A stretch of DNA of 64,000 nt from Vibrio penaeicida (lineage in GTDB: Bacteria; Pseudomonadota; Gammaproteobacteria; Enterobacterales; Vibrionaceae), in assembly GCF_019977755.1 (NCBI RefSeq), contig NZ_AP025145.1:1798001-1862000 (forward strand). Reading direction: 5' to 3'. Within the stretch, counting starts at the first letter, position 1; every line of letters starts with the position of its first letter. Shown piece by piece: positions 9,601 to 17,960 of the stretch. The notes under the pieces were generated by a model. That model was given only the letters and a program-made list of their open reading frames with translations, did no database searches and was not told the DNA's origin. Position numbers and translations under genes: made by a program.

Positions 9601-9784
9601 CTCACACTCTTCCGGAGTGGGAAACGGAAAAGGCGGACCGGGAAAAAATCGTTATGCACCAGCATCTACTGATAATTTAAGTTCATATAAAGTGTCATTT
9701 CCATCTGGGGTCTTTGAAGCGAGAATCATTGTTCGAGGACATAAAAACGTTGTGGCGATCATAGACCACGTGACTTTGATGTAG
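6623..9784 (+). CDS. large metzincin-like lipoprotein with cadherin-like and LamG-like domains
   Basis: About 1,053 aa. A lipoprotein signal (MHLKTLLF... then LVSGC) is followed by a Pro/Ser/Asn-rich linker. Next comes a propeptide-like section with YRGKVIGQPESTIVGY, then a protease core with HEVGHAFNLGHD and a downstream NSVMGA that looks like a Met-turn, together a metzincin signature. A cadherin/Big-like repeat (TLNVLDNDFD ... DDHFHYTIIDDTG) follows, then a region resembling a LamG/concanavalin fold (HVITWVINREANTVTTYVDG) and a C-terminal beta-rich part. In the signature, Asn replaces the usual third Gly of HExxHxxGxxH. The frame is open to an ATG at 6590; I prefer 6623 because it gives a compact lipoprotein signal, though neither has a strong ribosome site. 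The protein is probably surface or outer-membrane anchored; its target is unknown. Confidence 0.75.
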   Translation: MHLKTLLFTLLLSSLVSGCGGESPPSSQSNGNGNKPTTPGNQKPTKPTQPEHQVSDHELLPYSFNAVVQVAGRPHTVELQKFSVRQENATFYVLNTDKSSQIEPLKYIPEVRSYRGKVIGQPESTIVGYVDGNNQFYGRVFYGGIKSWEIRNLNVKTKSTVVASASTTLNRSPEDLKPISTSHVLPEPSLESPIPSMKDFYLQRADITFHATEDSYTKIFGKNLESAIGGMDYIANLLDYLFTRDALIRFSYPGGLITQKSGSVTQPAQQTALRNALKGKFSLFHYFTGPRNSGANAGLTSFCEFSLSAWCTLHEVGHAFNLGHDIGVETNSVMGAVELIPTNAISVIKSSPAATRGTIVGALRSPISPNANIDHIDVSRDGQATLNVLDNDFDANGPLSGGTIKIHSVDTRSLAYGNISWDSNGKVTYQAPKGFVGDDHFHYTIIDDTGMKDESEVHVKVISDSRVAFFKKSNATRHTNLQPYNTTKYRTTPVDQVHNLAGKEQFISLLHSNAKYPNLGFTQQVLKEGGYDTVYEKNNTMALRDYMPHELAPGRSSFSVSLVLTQDNDFISRDSNGDFHKTIQELSLIGQGKLDDGYALSYFNGNQHRVALNGSPAKGLGWTLVSRQFFTQQRFSQRPHEIHAFASPDSVTVNDNKPHVITWVINREANTVTTYVDGVAIPMALDSNPTHFVEDVPLPADFGGIYPGGTHYWYSSGRDLHTESYGPWFMRTTNSDAGKKNPSIWETSTEFLSKNMDVDNVQIFTYALAPAQVTQIAQGVYPAYTNSPYNGQAVFFDKPITLTWEHDKASSFKLVYGYEPSLKHPKFSQEIGARNTQTVAINDAHEALYWRIDSNVNGKWVTGHTWSVRNQLQIGNMLSLSFTQDELTNSAQTNAAPWRKNIEEDFGNVSVKVSNQTDSNGRSTLLLRGDNANITFTNNGGREIKQLNVSLGSYNQEKVGELAIQYRSGSQWKDAKVLHKNGLPTGQNYNGMYSHSSGVGNGKGGPGKNRYAPASTDNLSSYKVSFPSGVFEARIIVRGHKNVVAIIDHVTLM

Positions 9785-9795
9785 AAAGGTTGGAT

Positions 9796-9870
9796 AGAGA
9801 TTAGGGTTAACAGACCTTAATCTCTACTCATTCAAACTGATACCCAAGTGACCTAAAGGTACTTGGGTAT
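9796..9870. repeat. two adjacent hairpins, the second like a Vibrio dispersed repeat
   Basis: The first hairpin pairs 9796-9807 with 9814-9825 (AGAGATTAGGGT with ACCTTAATCTCT, one G-T pair) around a 6-base loop. The second pairs ATACCCAAGT (9840-9849) with ACTTGGGTAT (9861-9870), with ACC/GGT pairing further in. They sit between the convergent metzincin gene and the minus-strand gene ending at 9873 and could end transcription from either side, though neither has a good U-run. The second resembles a short palindromic repeat I associate with Vibrio intergenic DNA; that is memory, not a search. Confidence 0.5.
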
Positions 9871-9872
9871 AC

Positions 9873-10184
9873 TCAAACTACTGCGTCCAAAATTTTATCA
9901 ATGGCCTCAATCACCTTCTTGGAAATCTTCAATAGTTTGGCGTGAGAATCCAGAGCGTCTTCGGCCTCTATCGCTACGTTTTGCTGTTGTTTTAGCAGTT
10001 CGATGGCAATCGCAACCTCACTCGAAGGCTTCTCCGATTTTGCCAATACCCAGCGATCCAGCCGTATAAACAACTCATGCTGTTGCTCTCGAATCTCGAA
10101 TTGTTCGTCACCGGTTGCTGATTGCGCTGCGCGGTTAAGCGCCTTCATACTAGCTTGAATTTCTTTGAAAACGGCGTCCGTCAT
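9873..10184 (-). CDS. hypothetical helical protein, 103 aa
   Basis: No family is recognised. The product is mostly charged and helical with heptad-like patterns (AIAIELLKQQQNVAIEAEDAL, HAKLLKISKKVIEAIDKIL) and no signal or membrane segment. The frame extends upstream, but the ATG at 10184 is preceded by AAAGGAC and overlaps the stop of the lipoprotein gene as ATGA, so translational coupling makes this the better start. The 4-bp overlap implies that the two products act together. Confidence 0.65.
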   Translation of the reverse strand: MTDAVFKEIQASMKALNRAAQSATGDEQFEIREQQHELFIRLDRWVLAKSEKPSSEVAIAIELLKQQQNVAIEAEDALDSHAKLLKISKKVIEAIDKILDAVV

Positions 10185-11155
10185 TTGTCTTGTCCTTTGC
10201 AACTTAGCTTACTATCAATGACCTCAACACCTTCTTCACAGTTTTCTAGTAAACCTTTTGTTGTATTGAATCGCGCAGTGACGTCTTTCATCCTAGCTTG
10301 AGTTTGTACCAACGTCGCCTTAGTAAACGTTCCGCTATTGAGGCTTTCTGCCACCTGATTGTGGCTCATTCGGAAAGTATCAATGGCTTTGATCGTTTGC
10401 TGTACGAGAATTGGTGTCGCGGCCATTTCTTCCCATTGCGCATACAATCGCTCTATCTCATCTCGGCTGGCTTTTAGTGGCATCTGACGAATGTTTGCTC
10501 TTCGATTGAAATCCTGAACTTCTTCGCTTAAAACGTATGAACGTGATAGATAGATTGCTGTACCAATTTGATGTTCTTCAATCAATTCGACTAACCTGAG
10601 ACTAAGCTGAGAAACAATTGCATCGGAGTTTGTAATGACTTTTTTAAGCGCCCGCTGCTTTTTATCTTCACTGTAGCTCCCAACTAGAGCCACCAGCGCA
10701 CTTTGAGCTATCCCTTCCTTTTCTTTCGGTATGGGCAGGCTAACCCATTGTGACGACTCTGCGGCTTGATACAAATTCAAAGCTGCCAACTCCGCATCAG
10801 CCTCATTATTGGCAGAAGCCAGATCATTAAGCGCTTTTGAATAAGCAAGAAGCGCTTTTGATATTGCAATAATGGGGGAATTTTCTGGAAGTTGGTAAGT
10901 TGCTAAAGGCTCAAACTCATCGGAATTTAGCTTTGCTTTAGAGGAACCATTATATTTAGCCGCAAGATGGGTGAGATCGCGGTGAGATTTCGCCTGATTG
11001 TATTCACTAACGACCCCAGATACATGTTCAAGCATGTTGGTCGCAGACTGGCTGAAATCTGCAACTTTATTTTCCGGTACGTTAGAGCACCCCGAAAGTA
11101 CCAATATCGTAGCCATTGCTACTGCATTTTTCGTAAACATCCTTTTAACTTTCAT
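10181..11155 (-). CDS. hypothetical lipoprotein, 324 aa
   Basis: The N-terminus is a type II signal with lipobox VLSGCSN (Cys23); serine at +2 predicts outer-membrane sorting. The rest is soluble and largely helical, with many Ala, Glu and Gln residues and no domain I recognise. Only two cysteines near the end (CEEGVEVIDSKLSC) could form a disulfide. It overlaps the helical protein at 9873-10184 by four bases, forming a two-gene operon. A periplasm-facing scaffold or sensor role would be a guess. Confidence 0.7.
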   Translation of the reverse strand: MKVKRMFTKNAVAMATILVLSGCSNVPENKVADFSQSATNMLEHVSGVVSEYNQAKSHRDLTHLAAKYNGSSKAKLNSDEFEPLATYQLPENSPIIAISKALLAYSKALNDLASANNEADAELAALNLYQAAESSQWVSLPIPKEKEGIAQSALVALVGSYSEDKKQRALKKVITNSDAIVSQLSLRLVELIEEHQIGTAIYLSRSYVLSEEVQDFNRRANIRQMPLKASRDEIERLYAQWEEMAATPILVQQTIKAIDTFRMSHNQVAESLNSGTFTKATLVQTQARMKDVTARFNTTKGLLENCEEGVEVIDSKLSCKGQDK

Positions 11156-11453
11156 CGCTCACTTCATGTGTTGAAAAACATACTTGCACATATAATGTTG
11201 ACTATTTGTGACTTCATGCACGAATTTTTAGATAACACCACCCTGTCCGGCATTTAATTACATCTTTAATTTCAGTAGTTTATATTTATAGCACTGCGTA
11301 TAATTGAGCATAATCACTTGGTTGTTCCTTAATATGAGACCCTTACTTCATTAGCCGATATATGTTACAAAGTTTGCGTAGGCTAACGCTACGCTCGCTC
11401 TTTTATCTCGGTGCTAGAATTACACCCGAGTAGACAATTTGAAAGGAAACATG

Positions 11454-11831
11454 ATGTCTGTTGATCGATTGATGACCACACTTTGTACCCACAACTTACT
11501 CGCATCTAAACAATTTTATCAAACACTGTTTGGGTTTAATGTAGGCTTTGAAAGTGAGTGGTTTATCCAGTTGGTCCACCCCAAAAGCAATGTTGAATTG
11601 GGGCTTATCACAGCAGAACATGAATTGGTTCCCCCTCGGTATCAGGGAGCGGCTAGTGGCTTATTTGTTACTCTTGTCGTCGAAGATGTCGACGCTGTAT
11701 TTAAAGCCGCTGAACAGAAAAATTACGTTGTTCTTCAAACGCCTGAACCCACATTTTATGGTCAAAAAAGGCTATTATTAGAAGACCCGGCTGGCGTTCT
11801 TGTTGATGTTTCCACACCACTTCCTATCTGA
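11454..11831 (+). CDS. VOC (glyoxalase/bleomycin-resistance) family protein
   Basis: The 125-aa product shows the two beta-alpha-beta-beta-beta modules of the vicinal oxygen chelate fold: LMTTLCTHNLLASKQFYQTL...FGFNVGFESEWF in the first half and LFVTLVVEDVDAVFKAAEQ...LLLEDPAGVLVDV in the second, where the metal-binding Glu/His positions usually lie. The frame is open from a TTG at 11439, and two ATGs follow at 11451 and 11454. The AAGGA at 11443-11447 spaces best to 11454. Members include glyoxalases, dioxygenases and resistance proteins, so no substrate can be assigned. Confidence 0.75.
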   Translation: MSVDRLMTTLCTHNLLASKQFYQTLFGFNVGFESEWFIQLVHPKSNVELGLITAEHELVPPRYQGAASGLFVTLVVEDVDAVFKAAEQKNYVVLQTPEPTFYGQKRLLLEDPAGVLVDVSTPLPI

Positions 11832-11885
11832 CGTCGCTTTATTACGCATGATCCAGAAACATAAGATAGCAGAAACGGGATAGTG

Positions 11886-12500
11886 CTATTTTGCTACCCA
11901 TTCCGTTTCGATCAATGTTTTATCTTGGCATTTAATGCGCGCTAAAAAGAGATCGCCCTTTTCAATGGTTCCGACTCCTTTTGGCGTGCCCGTCATAATG
12001 ACATCGCCATCCTCCAAACTGGTGTAACTTTGCAGCTCATCCAAAATTTGAAGCGGCGGATAGAGCATATCTTTAGTGCCACCAGACTGAACACGAACAC
12101 AGTTTATGAAGAGTTCTAAGGTCAAATTGGGTAAATCTCGCTGAGAAATAGGAACAAATCGGCTGAATACAGCACTGCCATCAAATGCCTTTGCTCTCTC
12201 CCATGGTAGCCCTTTGCCTTTCAGATTGGATTGAAGTGTTCGCTTGGTTAAATCCAACCCAAATCCAACATAGCTAAGCTTACCTTCCATTATCACAAAG
12301 CAAATTTCTCCTTCGTAGTGAAGCGTTTCACCGTGGAATGAGTGGAGCGTAGAACTGATGGAACTATTGGGTTTATTGAACACCACCATTTGGTCTGGAA
12401 CACTGTTGTTCAGCTCAGCAATATGTTCTGAATAATTTCGACCAACACATAGTACTTTTGAGGGTGTCACTGTCCGTTGTTCAACCTGAATGGTGTTCAT
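11886..12500 (-). CDS. fumarylacetoacetate hydrolase family protein
   Basis: At 204 aa this is a short FAH-family enzyme, the size of YcgM/FAHD1-type acylpyruvases. The family core is clear: VLCVGRNYSEHIAEL at the start, the metal-binding HYEGEICFVI, PWERAKAFDGSAVF, then GDVIMTGTPKGVGTIEKGD. Such enzymes hydrolyse or decarboxylate beta-diketo acids (acylpyruvate, oxaloacetate and similar). The gene lies 33 bp downstream of the OhrR-like regulator on the same strand and is probably in its operon, which may point to an aldehyde or peroxide-linked catabolic task; that link is inference. Confidence 0.85.
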   Translation of the reverse strand: MNTIQVEQRTVTPSKVLCVGRNYSEHIAELNNSVPDQMVVFNKPNSSISSTLHSFHGETLHYEGEICFVIMEGKLSYVGFGLDLTKRTLQSNLKGKGLPWERAKAFDGSAVFSRFVPISQRDLPNLTLELFINCVRVQSGGTKDMLYPPLQILDELQSYTSLEDGDVIMTGTPKGVGTIEKGDLFLARIKCQDKTLIETEWVAK

Positions 12501-12533
12501 CGCTAATCCTTGAGTTAATGGTTCATCCTAAAG

Positions 12534-12986
12534 TTAGTCGCGATCGAGCTTATTGAGCAGCTTTTCACATAGCTGCTTCATTTGAATCAAATCTTCAAGA
12601 TCCATATCTAAAGCACACAGCATGGCACTTGGCACTTTTTCAGCTTCTAACTTCAGTTCTTGTCCTTGCTCGGTTAGATGCAGCTCTCTCACACGCTCGT
12701 CATGTTGTGCTCGCCGCCTTTCCACCAGCCCTTTGCTCGAAAGCCGTTTCAGTAGTGGCGTAAGTGTACCTGAATCTAAATAGAGTTTATTGCCTAGCTC
12801 TTTGACATTAATACCATTTTGTGACCAAAGCACCATCATTACCAGATATTGCGGATAGGTAAGATCAAGCTTTTCAAGCAGCGGGCGATAAGCACGTACC
12901 ACGGCATTGGTAGCGCTATAAAGTGGAAAGCAAAATTGATTTTCCAATTGTAGAACTTTTCCGCTCTCTATATCTTTCTTCGTCAT
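12534..12986 (-). CDS. ohrR: MarR-family organic-peroxide sensor, OhrR type (2-Cys)
   Basis: The 150-aa protein is a MarR winged-helix regulator with the OhrR N-terminal sensor motif FCFPLYSATNA (Cys19 is the peroxidatic position). The DNA-binding section is NVKELGNKLYLDSGTLTPLL with the wing ERRRAQHDERV. A second cysteine, Cys124, lies 105 residues later, the same spacing I recall for the resolving cysteine of the Xanthomonas 2-Cys OhrR; Cys140 is a third. It is a repressor that releases DNA on oxidation by organic hydroperoxides. The usual partner ohr is not nearby; the downstream gene is an FAH hydrolase. The symbol is used for the subfamily, not as a proven orthologue. Confidence 0.8.
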   Translation of the reverse strand: MTKKDIESGKVLQLENQFCFPLYSATNAVVRAYRPLLEKLDLTYPQYLVMMVLWSQNGINVKELGNKLYLDSGTLTPLLKRLSSKGLVERRRAQHDERVRELHLTEQGQELKLEAEKVPSAMLCALDMDLEDLIQMKQLCEKLLNKLDRD

Positions 12987-13014
12987 TATTTGTTCTAAAC
13001 CCTAATATGCCAAT

Positions 13015-16000
13015 TTATACTCGATATTCGGATGCGAGCTCACTGATGCCAAGCCCACTTTTCTTAGACACTTTTAATTGAACCGGAATACGTTCTTTCA
13101 TCGCCTCAATATGGCTAATAACACCGATCATTTTTCCAGACGCGTTTAAGCTATCCAAAGCATCCAATGCTATATCCAAAGTTTGCGCATCCAATGTGCC
13201 AAAGCCTTCATCTAAGAATAATGAGTCTATACTCGTCTTGTGACTCACAAGATCGGATAAAGCCAGCGCCAATGCTAGGCTCACCAAGAAGCTTTCGCCT
13301 CCAGACAGTGTTTTCGTATCGCGTTCACTGTCGCCTTGCCATAAATCCAGCACACTGAGCTCTAAGCCTTCACCTTGCTTGCGTTGCAATTGATATCGAC
13401 CGTACAAGCGAGAGAGCTGCTTATTCGCCAGATGAATCAAGTTGTCGAGTGTTAAGCCTTGTGCGAACTTTCTGAATTTATCGCCTTTTTGGGAACCAAT
13501 CATGGAATGCAGATACTGGATATCATCGTAGACGACCCGATAGCTCTCTATTTCTTCAAAAAGCGCCGCCTGATCATTTCGCCTTTGCTGATCCGATGCC
13601 AACTCTTGGTTAATTTCCCCTTCCCGCTTGGTTCGCAGATCCAGTGCTTGCTGAACTTCCTCTAGTTTAAAAGCCAGCGCTTCTAAGCTGTCTTTATCCC
13701 ATTCGGGGGCATTAACGTGCTCATTCATTTCCTTCAGTTTCTTTCTGCAACTTTCAAGTAACGTTTGAGACTGCGTGATAGCATGGCTAAGGCTTTGTTG
13801 AAGCGCCTTTAATCTACCTTTTTCATCCTCAGACAACAGCGCGGTTTGGTACGCTTCTGTGTTCTCAAATGGGCTGGTTTCCAGAGCTGTTAGCCAAGAG
13901 CTTTCGGCTTCTTTAAGCGATTTTTCTGTGACATCTAAGTTTGTAATCAAGGTCGATTTTTTGCCTAGCGCGTTCGCTAGTTTTTCTTGAGACAGTTTTA
14001 GCTGACCATCAACACTCTTGTGCAAGTTATCTAGAGTCGTCACTTTTTCACGAATTTGATTTCGTTCATTAGTAACCACCTTGTCTTTAAAGGCTTCAAA
14101 ACGCTTCGACTTAACCTCAGTCAGAGCATGCTCTGTATTTTTTACTTGCTGAAGCTGGACGTTTAATTCATTCGATAATTCTGCTTTCTGCTTTGCCAAA
14201 GTATCGGAGTGGTTTTGAGTAACCGCGATGCTCTGCTTTAACTCTTCTAACCTTTGAGTGGACTGTTGATACTCTGAAATTTGTTTTTCCAATCCTTCAA
14301 ACCACTGTTGGGTGTTTTGAGAAGGAAAACTCAGCCCTAAAGATTCAACCTGGTATTTAAACTCGTTTTCGGCTGTTTGTGTTTCTTTAGTTAAATCCTG
14401 AGATCTAGCGAGTAATTCTTTGGTCATTGACTCGGACATTTGTAAGTCTTTATCCAGTAACTGCAACCGCCCATCTAATTGCTGTAATTTTTCAGATAGC
14501 TCATTTTTGCGCTTTTGAGTGTGTTCTAACTCTTTGAATGCGGATTTATTCTGTGAAAGGTGTGTTTTGGTAAACGTAATTCTTTGTTCCAAACCTTTAA
14601 CTGCATTCAATGCGCTGTTTGTATCTTCAATAGAGATCGGCACTTCCAGATTTGGTACTTTCTGATACCACTCAGAAGCAATTTTCCCTAGCTCAACTTG
14701 AAATGAATCGGCTTTCTCTTGGTTCTCTTTTTGGTGACGTTCTAACGTGCTCACTTGAACCGAAAGTGCTTCACCAGATTGTTTAATCTCTTCGAGTTGT
14801 CTTTCAGCTTCACGCTTTTTTGACACAGTTTCAGGTAGTGCTTCAATACCATTTTCCAGTATAGGGTGCTCTAAACCACCGCACAGAGGACAAGGGGTAT
14901 CCGGAGACAATTGAGCGCGGTACACTGCCAAATGCTCCTCTTGAGACACCAACTGATGCAGGGATTGCACCAGTTGATTCTGAGACTTGTATTGTGATCG
15001 CATGCTATCGCGTTGTGTAAGCAATACTGCGAGATCTGATTTCTGCTTATCTCGTTCCTGATCGAGATTTCGTTTCTCGTTGTTTAACTCGCTCCAGCGC
15101 TCCTGACTATGCTGAAGCTGTAACGTCAAAATTAGCTGTTGATTTAGCCGCTCCAACTCTGAATCCAGACTCTCGACCGTGCCATTTTGACAAAGTGCCT
15201 GAAAAGCAGCGGTGGCTTTTGTTTCTTCATCATTCAGCTGTTGATAAGCAGGGGTGAGCTGCAACTTCTCCGATTCTAGCTGGCTCTTTTTCCTTGCATG
15301 CTCACTGAGCTCAGACTCTGCCTGCTTTAGCTTTTGGATTAGGTGTTGGCTTTCCTGCCATTGGTTTTGAATAAGAGAGGTTTGTACTTTCCACTTTTCT
15401 AAGTTTGGGGCAACCTGCGCAAGCGTTTCATTTTGCTTTAGAAACAGCTCCGTATTCCGCAATTCATTACTTTGAGATACCGCCAATAGCTCAATGCGCT
15501 TTAATTCCTCTTGCATGTCATTAAGTTTGGCTTCGGATTGTGCCACCGACTTTGACTCTGTCTGTATCTTGTTTGCCAGTTGTTCCATTTGGTTATCCAA
15601 CGGTAAAACCGTCTGAGTAATCAAATCTTCTAGATCATGCTGCTCTTTTTTGGCGTTAACGAGCGCTTGCTGGGCTTCATCAAGCTTTTGATTCAGGGAT
15701 TGGAAAGCCTCTTCTAATTCCGTCGTTTCACGAGTTAAGCCAGTGATTTCAAGTTGCTGCTGCGAATGAGACTGATGCAGTTCGATACACTTGGAATAGA
15801 GTGGTTGAAGGCGTTCAGCGGGCTCAGAAAACGAGAGCTTGTCAAGGTCGTTTTGTGATTCTAATTGAGATTTCTGTGCGGCTTCCAGTGCAACTTCTGC
15901 ACTTTGAAGCTCTTTTTCTAAACTCGCTTTATCATTCTTCCAACGGATGCTCATGTCTAATTGCTGTTTAGACAATTTAGCGTCGGATTGCAGGGGAGCC

Positions 16001-16683
16001 AAGCTATCGAGCTCCGCTTTCAATTCACTGCAATATTCCGCACTGAGTAACTGCACGCCTTGCGCTTTAGACTCTAGCGCGACCATTTTCTGTTTGGATT
16101 CTGACCAATATTGATGAACGCGCTCCGATATCAAGCCATAAATTTCGGTACCCGTTAGCTCTTCTAGCAGCTCCGCTCTTTCTGACTCTTTCGCATTAAG
16201 AAACGCAGCGAATTGCCCTTGAGAAAGCATCATTGATTTAGTGAAACGATCGAAGTCTAGACCCGTTACGTGCTCAACAACTTCTAATTTCTTTTTGGCT
16301 TGTGAGGCAATGATTTTGTTGTTTTCAACTTCAGCGAGTTCGACAACGGCTGCCTGTAGGTTCCCGTCGGATTTGCCATGGGAACGTCTCATACTCCAAA
16401 ACGCACGATATGCTTTCCCTTTAACGTCAAATTCAACCTCAGAGAGGCATTCGGCTTCTCCTCTTGTCATCACTTCATTGTTGGAAGGCGTGAGCAACCC
16501 AAGGCGTGGTGTTTTGTGATAAATCGCTAAGCATATAGCATCGAGAAGCGTGGTTTTTCCTGCCCCCGTAGAGCCTGTAATGGCAAAAAGCCCATTATCG
16601 TTAAAGGGCGCTTGGGTGAAGTCTATTTTCCACTCACCTTTGAGCGAATTGAGGTTTTTGAATCTTAAAGAGAGGATCTTCAT
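13015..16683 (-). CDS. sbcC: exonuclease subunit SbcC (Rad50-like ATPase)
   Basis: The 1,222-aa protein has the complete SMC/Rad50 layout. Walker A GSTGAGKTT lies at 37-45. Long coiled coils flank a zinc-hook CPLCGG near residue 600. The C-terminal head carries signature TLSGGESFLVSLALALALSDL-type sequence and Walker B DSLFLDEGFGTLD. With SbcD it forms the ATP-dependent nuclease that cuts hairpins, long palindromes and protein-blocked DNA ends. Its ATG overlaps the sbcD stop by four bases (ATGA at 16680-16683), so the two are translationally coupled. Nothing is missing or broken. Confidence 0.97.
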   Translation of the reverse strand: MKILSLRFKNLNSLKGEWKIDFTQAPFNDNGLFAITGSTGAGKTTLLDAICLAIYHKTPRLGLLTPSNNEVMTRGEAECLSEVEFDVKGKAYRAFWSMRRSHGKSDGNLQAAVVELAEVENNKIIASQAKKKLEVVEHVTGLDFDRFTKSMMLSQGQFAAFLNAKESERAELLEELTGTEIYGLISERVHQYWSESKQKMVALESKAQGVQLLSAEYCSELKAELDSLAPLQSDAKLSKQQLDMSIRWKNDKASLEKELQSAEVALEAAQKSQLESQNDLDKLSFSEPAERLQPLYSKCIELHQSHSQQQLEITGLTRETTELEEAFQSLNQKLDEAQQALVNAKKEQHDLEDLITQTVLPLDNQMEQLANKIQTESKSVAQSEAKLNDMQEELKRIELLAVSQSNELRNTELFLKQNETLAQVAPNLEKWKVQTSLIQNQWQESQHLIQKLKQAESELSEHARKKSQLESEKLQLTPAYQQLNDEETKATAAFQALCQNGTVESLDSELERLNQQLILTLQLQHSQERWSELNNEKRNLDQERDKQKSDLAVLLTQRDSMRSQYKSQNQLVQSLHQLVSQEEHLAVYRAQLSPDTPCPLCGGLEHPILENGIEALPETVSKKREAERQLEEIKQSGEALSVQVSTLERHQKENQEKADSFQVELGKIASEWYQKVPNLEVPISIEDTNSALNAVKGLEQRITFTKTHLSQNKSAFKELEHTQKRKNELSEKLQQLDGRLQLLDKDLQMSESMTKELLARSQDLTKETQTAENEFKYQVESLGLSFPSQNTQQWFEGLEKQISEYQQSTQRLEELKQSIAVTQNHSDTLAKQKAELSNELNVQLQQVKNTEHALTEVKSKRFEAFKDKVVTNERNQIREKVTTLDNLHKSVDGQLKLSQEKLANALGKKSTLITNLDVTEKSLKEAESSWLTALETSPFENTEAYQTALLSEDEKGRLKALQQSLSHAITQSQTLLESCRKKLKEMNEHVNAPEWDKDSLEALAFKLEEVQQALDLRTKREGEINQELASDQQRRNDQAALFEEIESYRVVYDDIQYLHSMIGSQKGDKFRKFAQGLTLDNLIHLANKQLSRLYGRYQLQRKQGEGLELSVLDLWQGDSERDTKTLSGGESFLVSLALALALSDLVSHKTSIDSLFLDEGFGTLDAQTLDIALDALDSLNASGKMIGVISHIEAMKERIPVQLKVSKKSGLGISELASEYRV

Positions 16684-17960
16684 ATCATTGATTCCTCTAC
16701 TTCCGACACTATCTTCAAAAATGTGTGTTGTAATCGCACCTTTCTTTCAAGCTCTTCTTCAGATTCAAACACCTCTTGACCCAACCTTTTCTCAAACACA
16801 TCAGCTGGTTTAAGCTCATCTAACGTCTCGCTCTTTTCTTGCGTCAGTGACTTTCTGCGTGAAGACTGGCTGCGTTTAAGTTGCAGCACTTCTACAGGTA
16901 AGTTCTCAACCAGTAGCTGAATACGCTGTTGAAGATCGGAAAGATAGTCGTCTATTTCTACCTCAATGCTAACCCACGTTGAGCCATCTCCAACCCGATG
17001 TTCATTCTGAACCTCTTTTGACGAATGCTCATCTAACTGGTAATCATTGAGCTGAGTTTCAATTTCAGCTAAAGAGCCTGAAATGGTTGCCATTGCTTGG
17101 AAGCGAGGAACAAAAATAGGTGTGATGGTTGGTGAGATATTTTGTTCAAAATCCAGCAACAATACTTGTTTCTCTGATTTCAATTCATCAAAGCTTAACG
17201 GAATAGGTGAGCCGCAATAACGAATGTGTTCCTTTTTAGCCACTATTTGGGGGCGATGAATATGCCCCAGCGCGATGTAGTCTGCGGGGGGAAAACCATC
17301 TGCGGCAAACCCTTCTAGGCTGCCTATATAAATATCCCTGACCGATTCAGATTGTTTCACTCCCATTGCAGTGAGATGCCCAGTCGCAACAATAGGGATA
17401 GCTCTATCTGAGCTTGCACGTTGTAATTCTTTTTGTCTAATAAGTGCGTGGCTATAAACGCTCGCATAATGCGTTTTAATCGCATCTGCCAACGCTACTT
17501 TTTTGTCTATCGATGATTCACCAGATTGACTGACCACCAGATCCCTTGGCCGTAAAAAAGGTATAGCGCACAGTAAAGCACCAATATCACCCTTGTCGTC
17601 TTTTAGTTCTATTACTTGCTGATCATTTTCTTCAAGACTGCTCGCGATTACGTGCGTATTGAGATAAGCGAGAATCTGCTTTGTTTCATTCAGTACTGAA
17701 ACAGAATCGTGGTTACCACCCAAAACAACCAACGCACACTGCGTTTTTTGCAGTGCAACAACAAATTGGTTGTACATTTCTCGAGCATAGCTTGGCGGCG
17801 AGCCCGTATCAAAAATGTCACCCGCGACAATCAGCGCGTTAACTTGATGCTCAGTGATCTGCTCTAGAAGCCAGTCTAAAAAAGCCTGATGTTCGTTTTT
17901 TCTGCTCTTGGTGTAGAAGTTTTGACCTAAGTGCCAGTCTGAAGTGTGAATGATCCGCAT
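16680..17960 (-). CDS. sbcD: exonuclease subunit SbcD (Mre11-like nuclease)
   Basis: The 426-aa protein carries all phosphodiesterase motifs of Mre11/SbcD: HTSDWHLGQNF (I), VAGDIFDTGSPPSYAR (II), LGGNHDS (III), ATGHLTAMG (IV) and LGHIHRPQ (V), which bind two manganese ions. The C-terminal half is the capping and SbcC-binding region, somewhat longer and more charged than in E. coli. It is the first gene of the sbcDC operon, with sbcC overlapping by 4 bp. Beyond its start on the far side lies the MITE-like element at 18094. Confidence 0.97.
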   Translation of the reverse strand: MRIIHTSDWHLGQNFYTKSRKNEHQAFLDWLLEQITEHQVNALIVAGDIFDTGSPPSYAREMYNQFVVALQKTQCALVVLGGNHDSVSVLNETKQILAYLNTHVIASSLEENDQQVIELKDDKGDIGALLCAIPFLRPRDLVVSQSGESSIDKKVALADAIKTHYASVYSHALIRQKELQRASSDRAIPIVATGHLTAMGVKQSESVRDIYIGSLEGFAADGFPPADYIALGHIHRPQIVAKKEHIRYCGSPIPLSFDELKSEKQVLLLDFEQNISPTITPIFVPRFQAMATISGSLAEIETQLNDYQLDEHSSKEVQNEHRVGDGSTWVSIEVEIDDYLSDLQQRIQLLVENLPVEVLQLKRSQSSRRKSLTQEKSETLDELKPADVFEKRLGQEVFESEEELERKVRLQHTFLKIVSEVEESMI

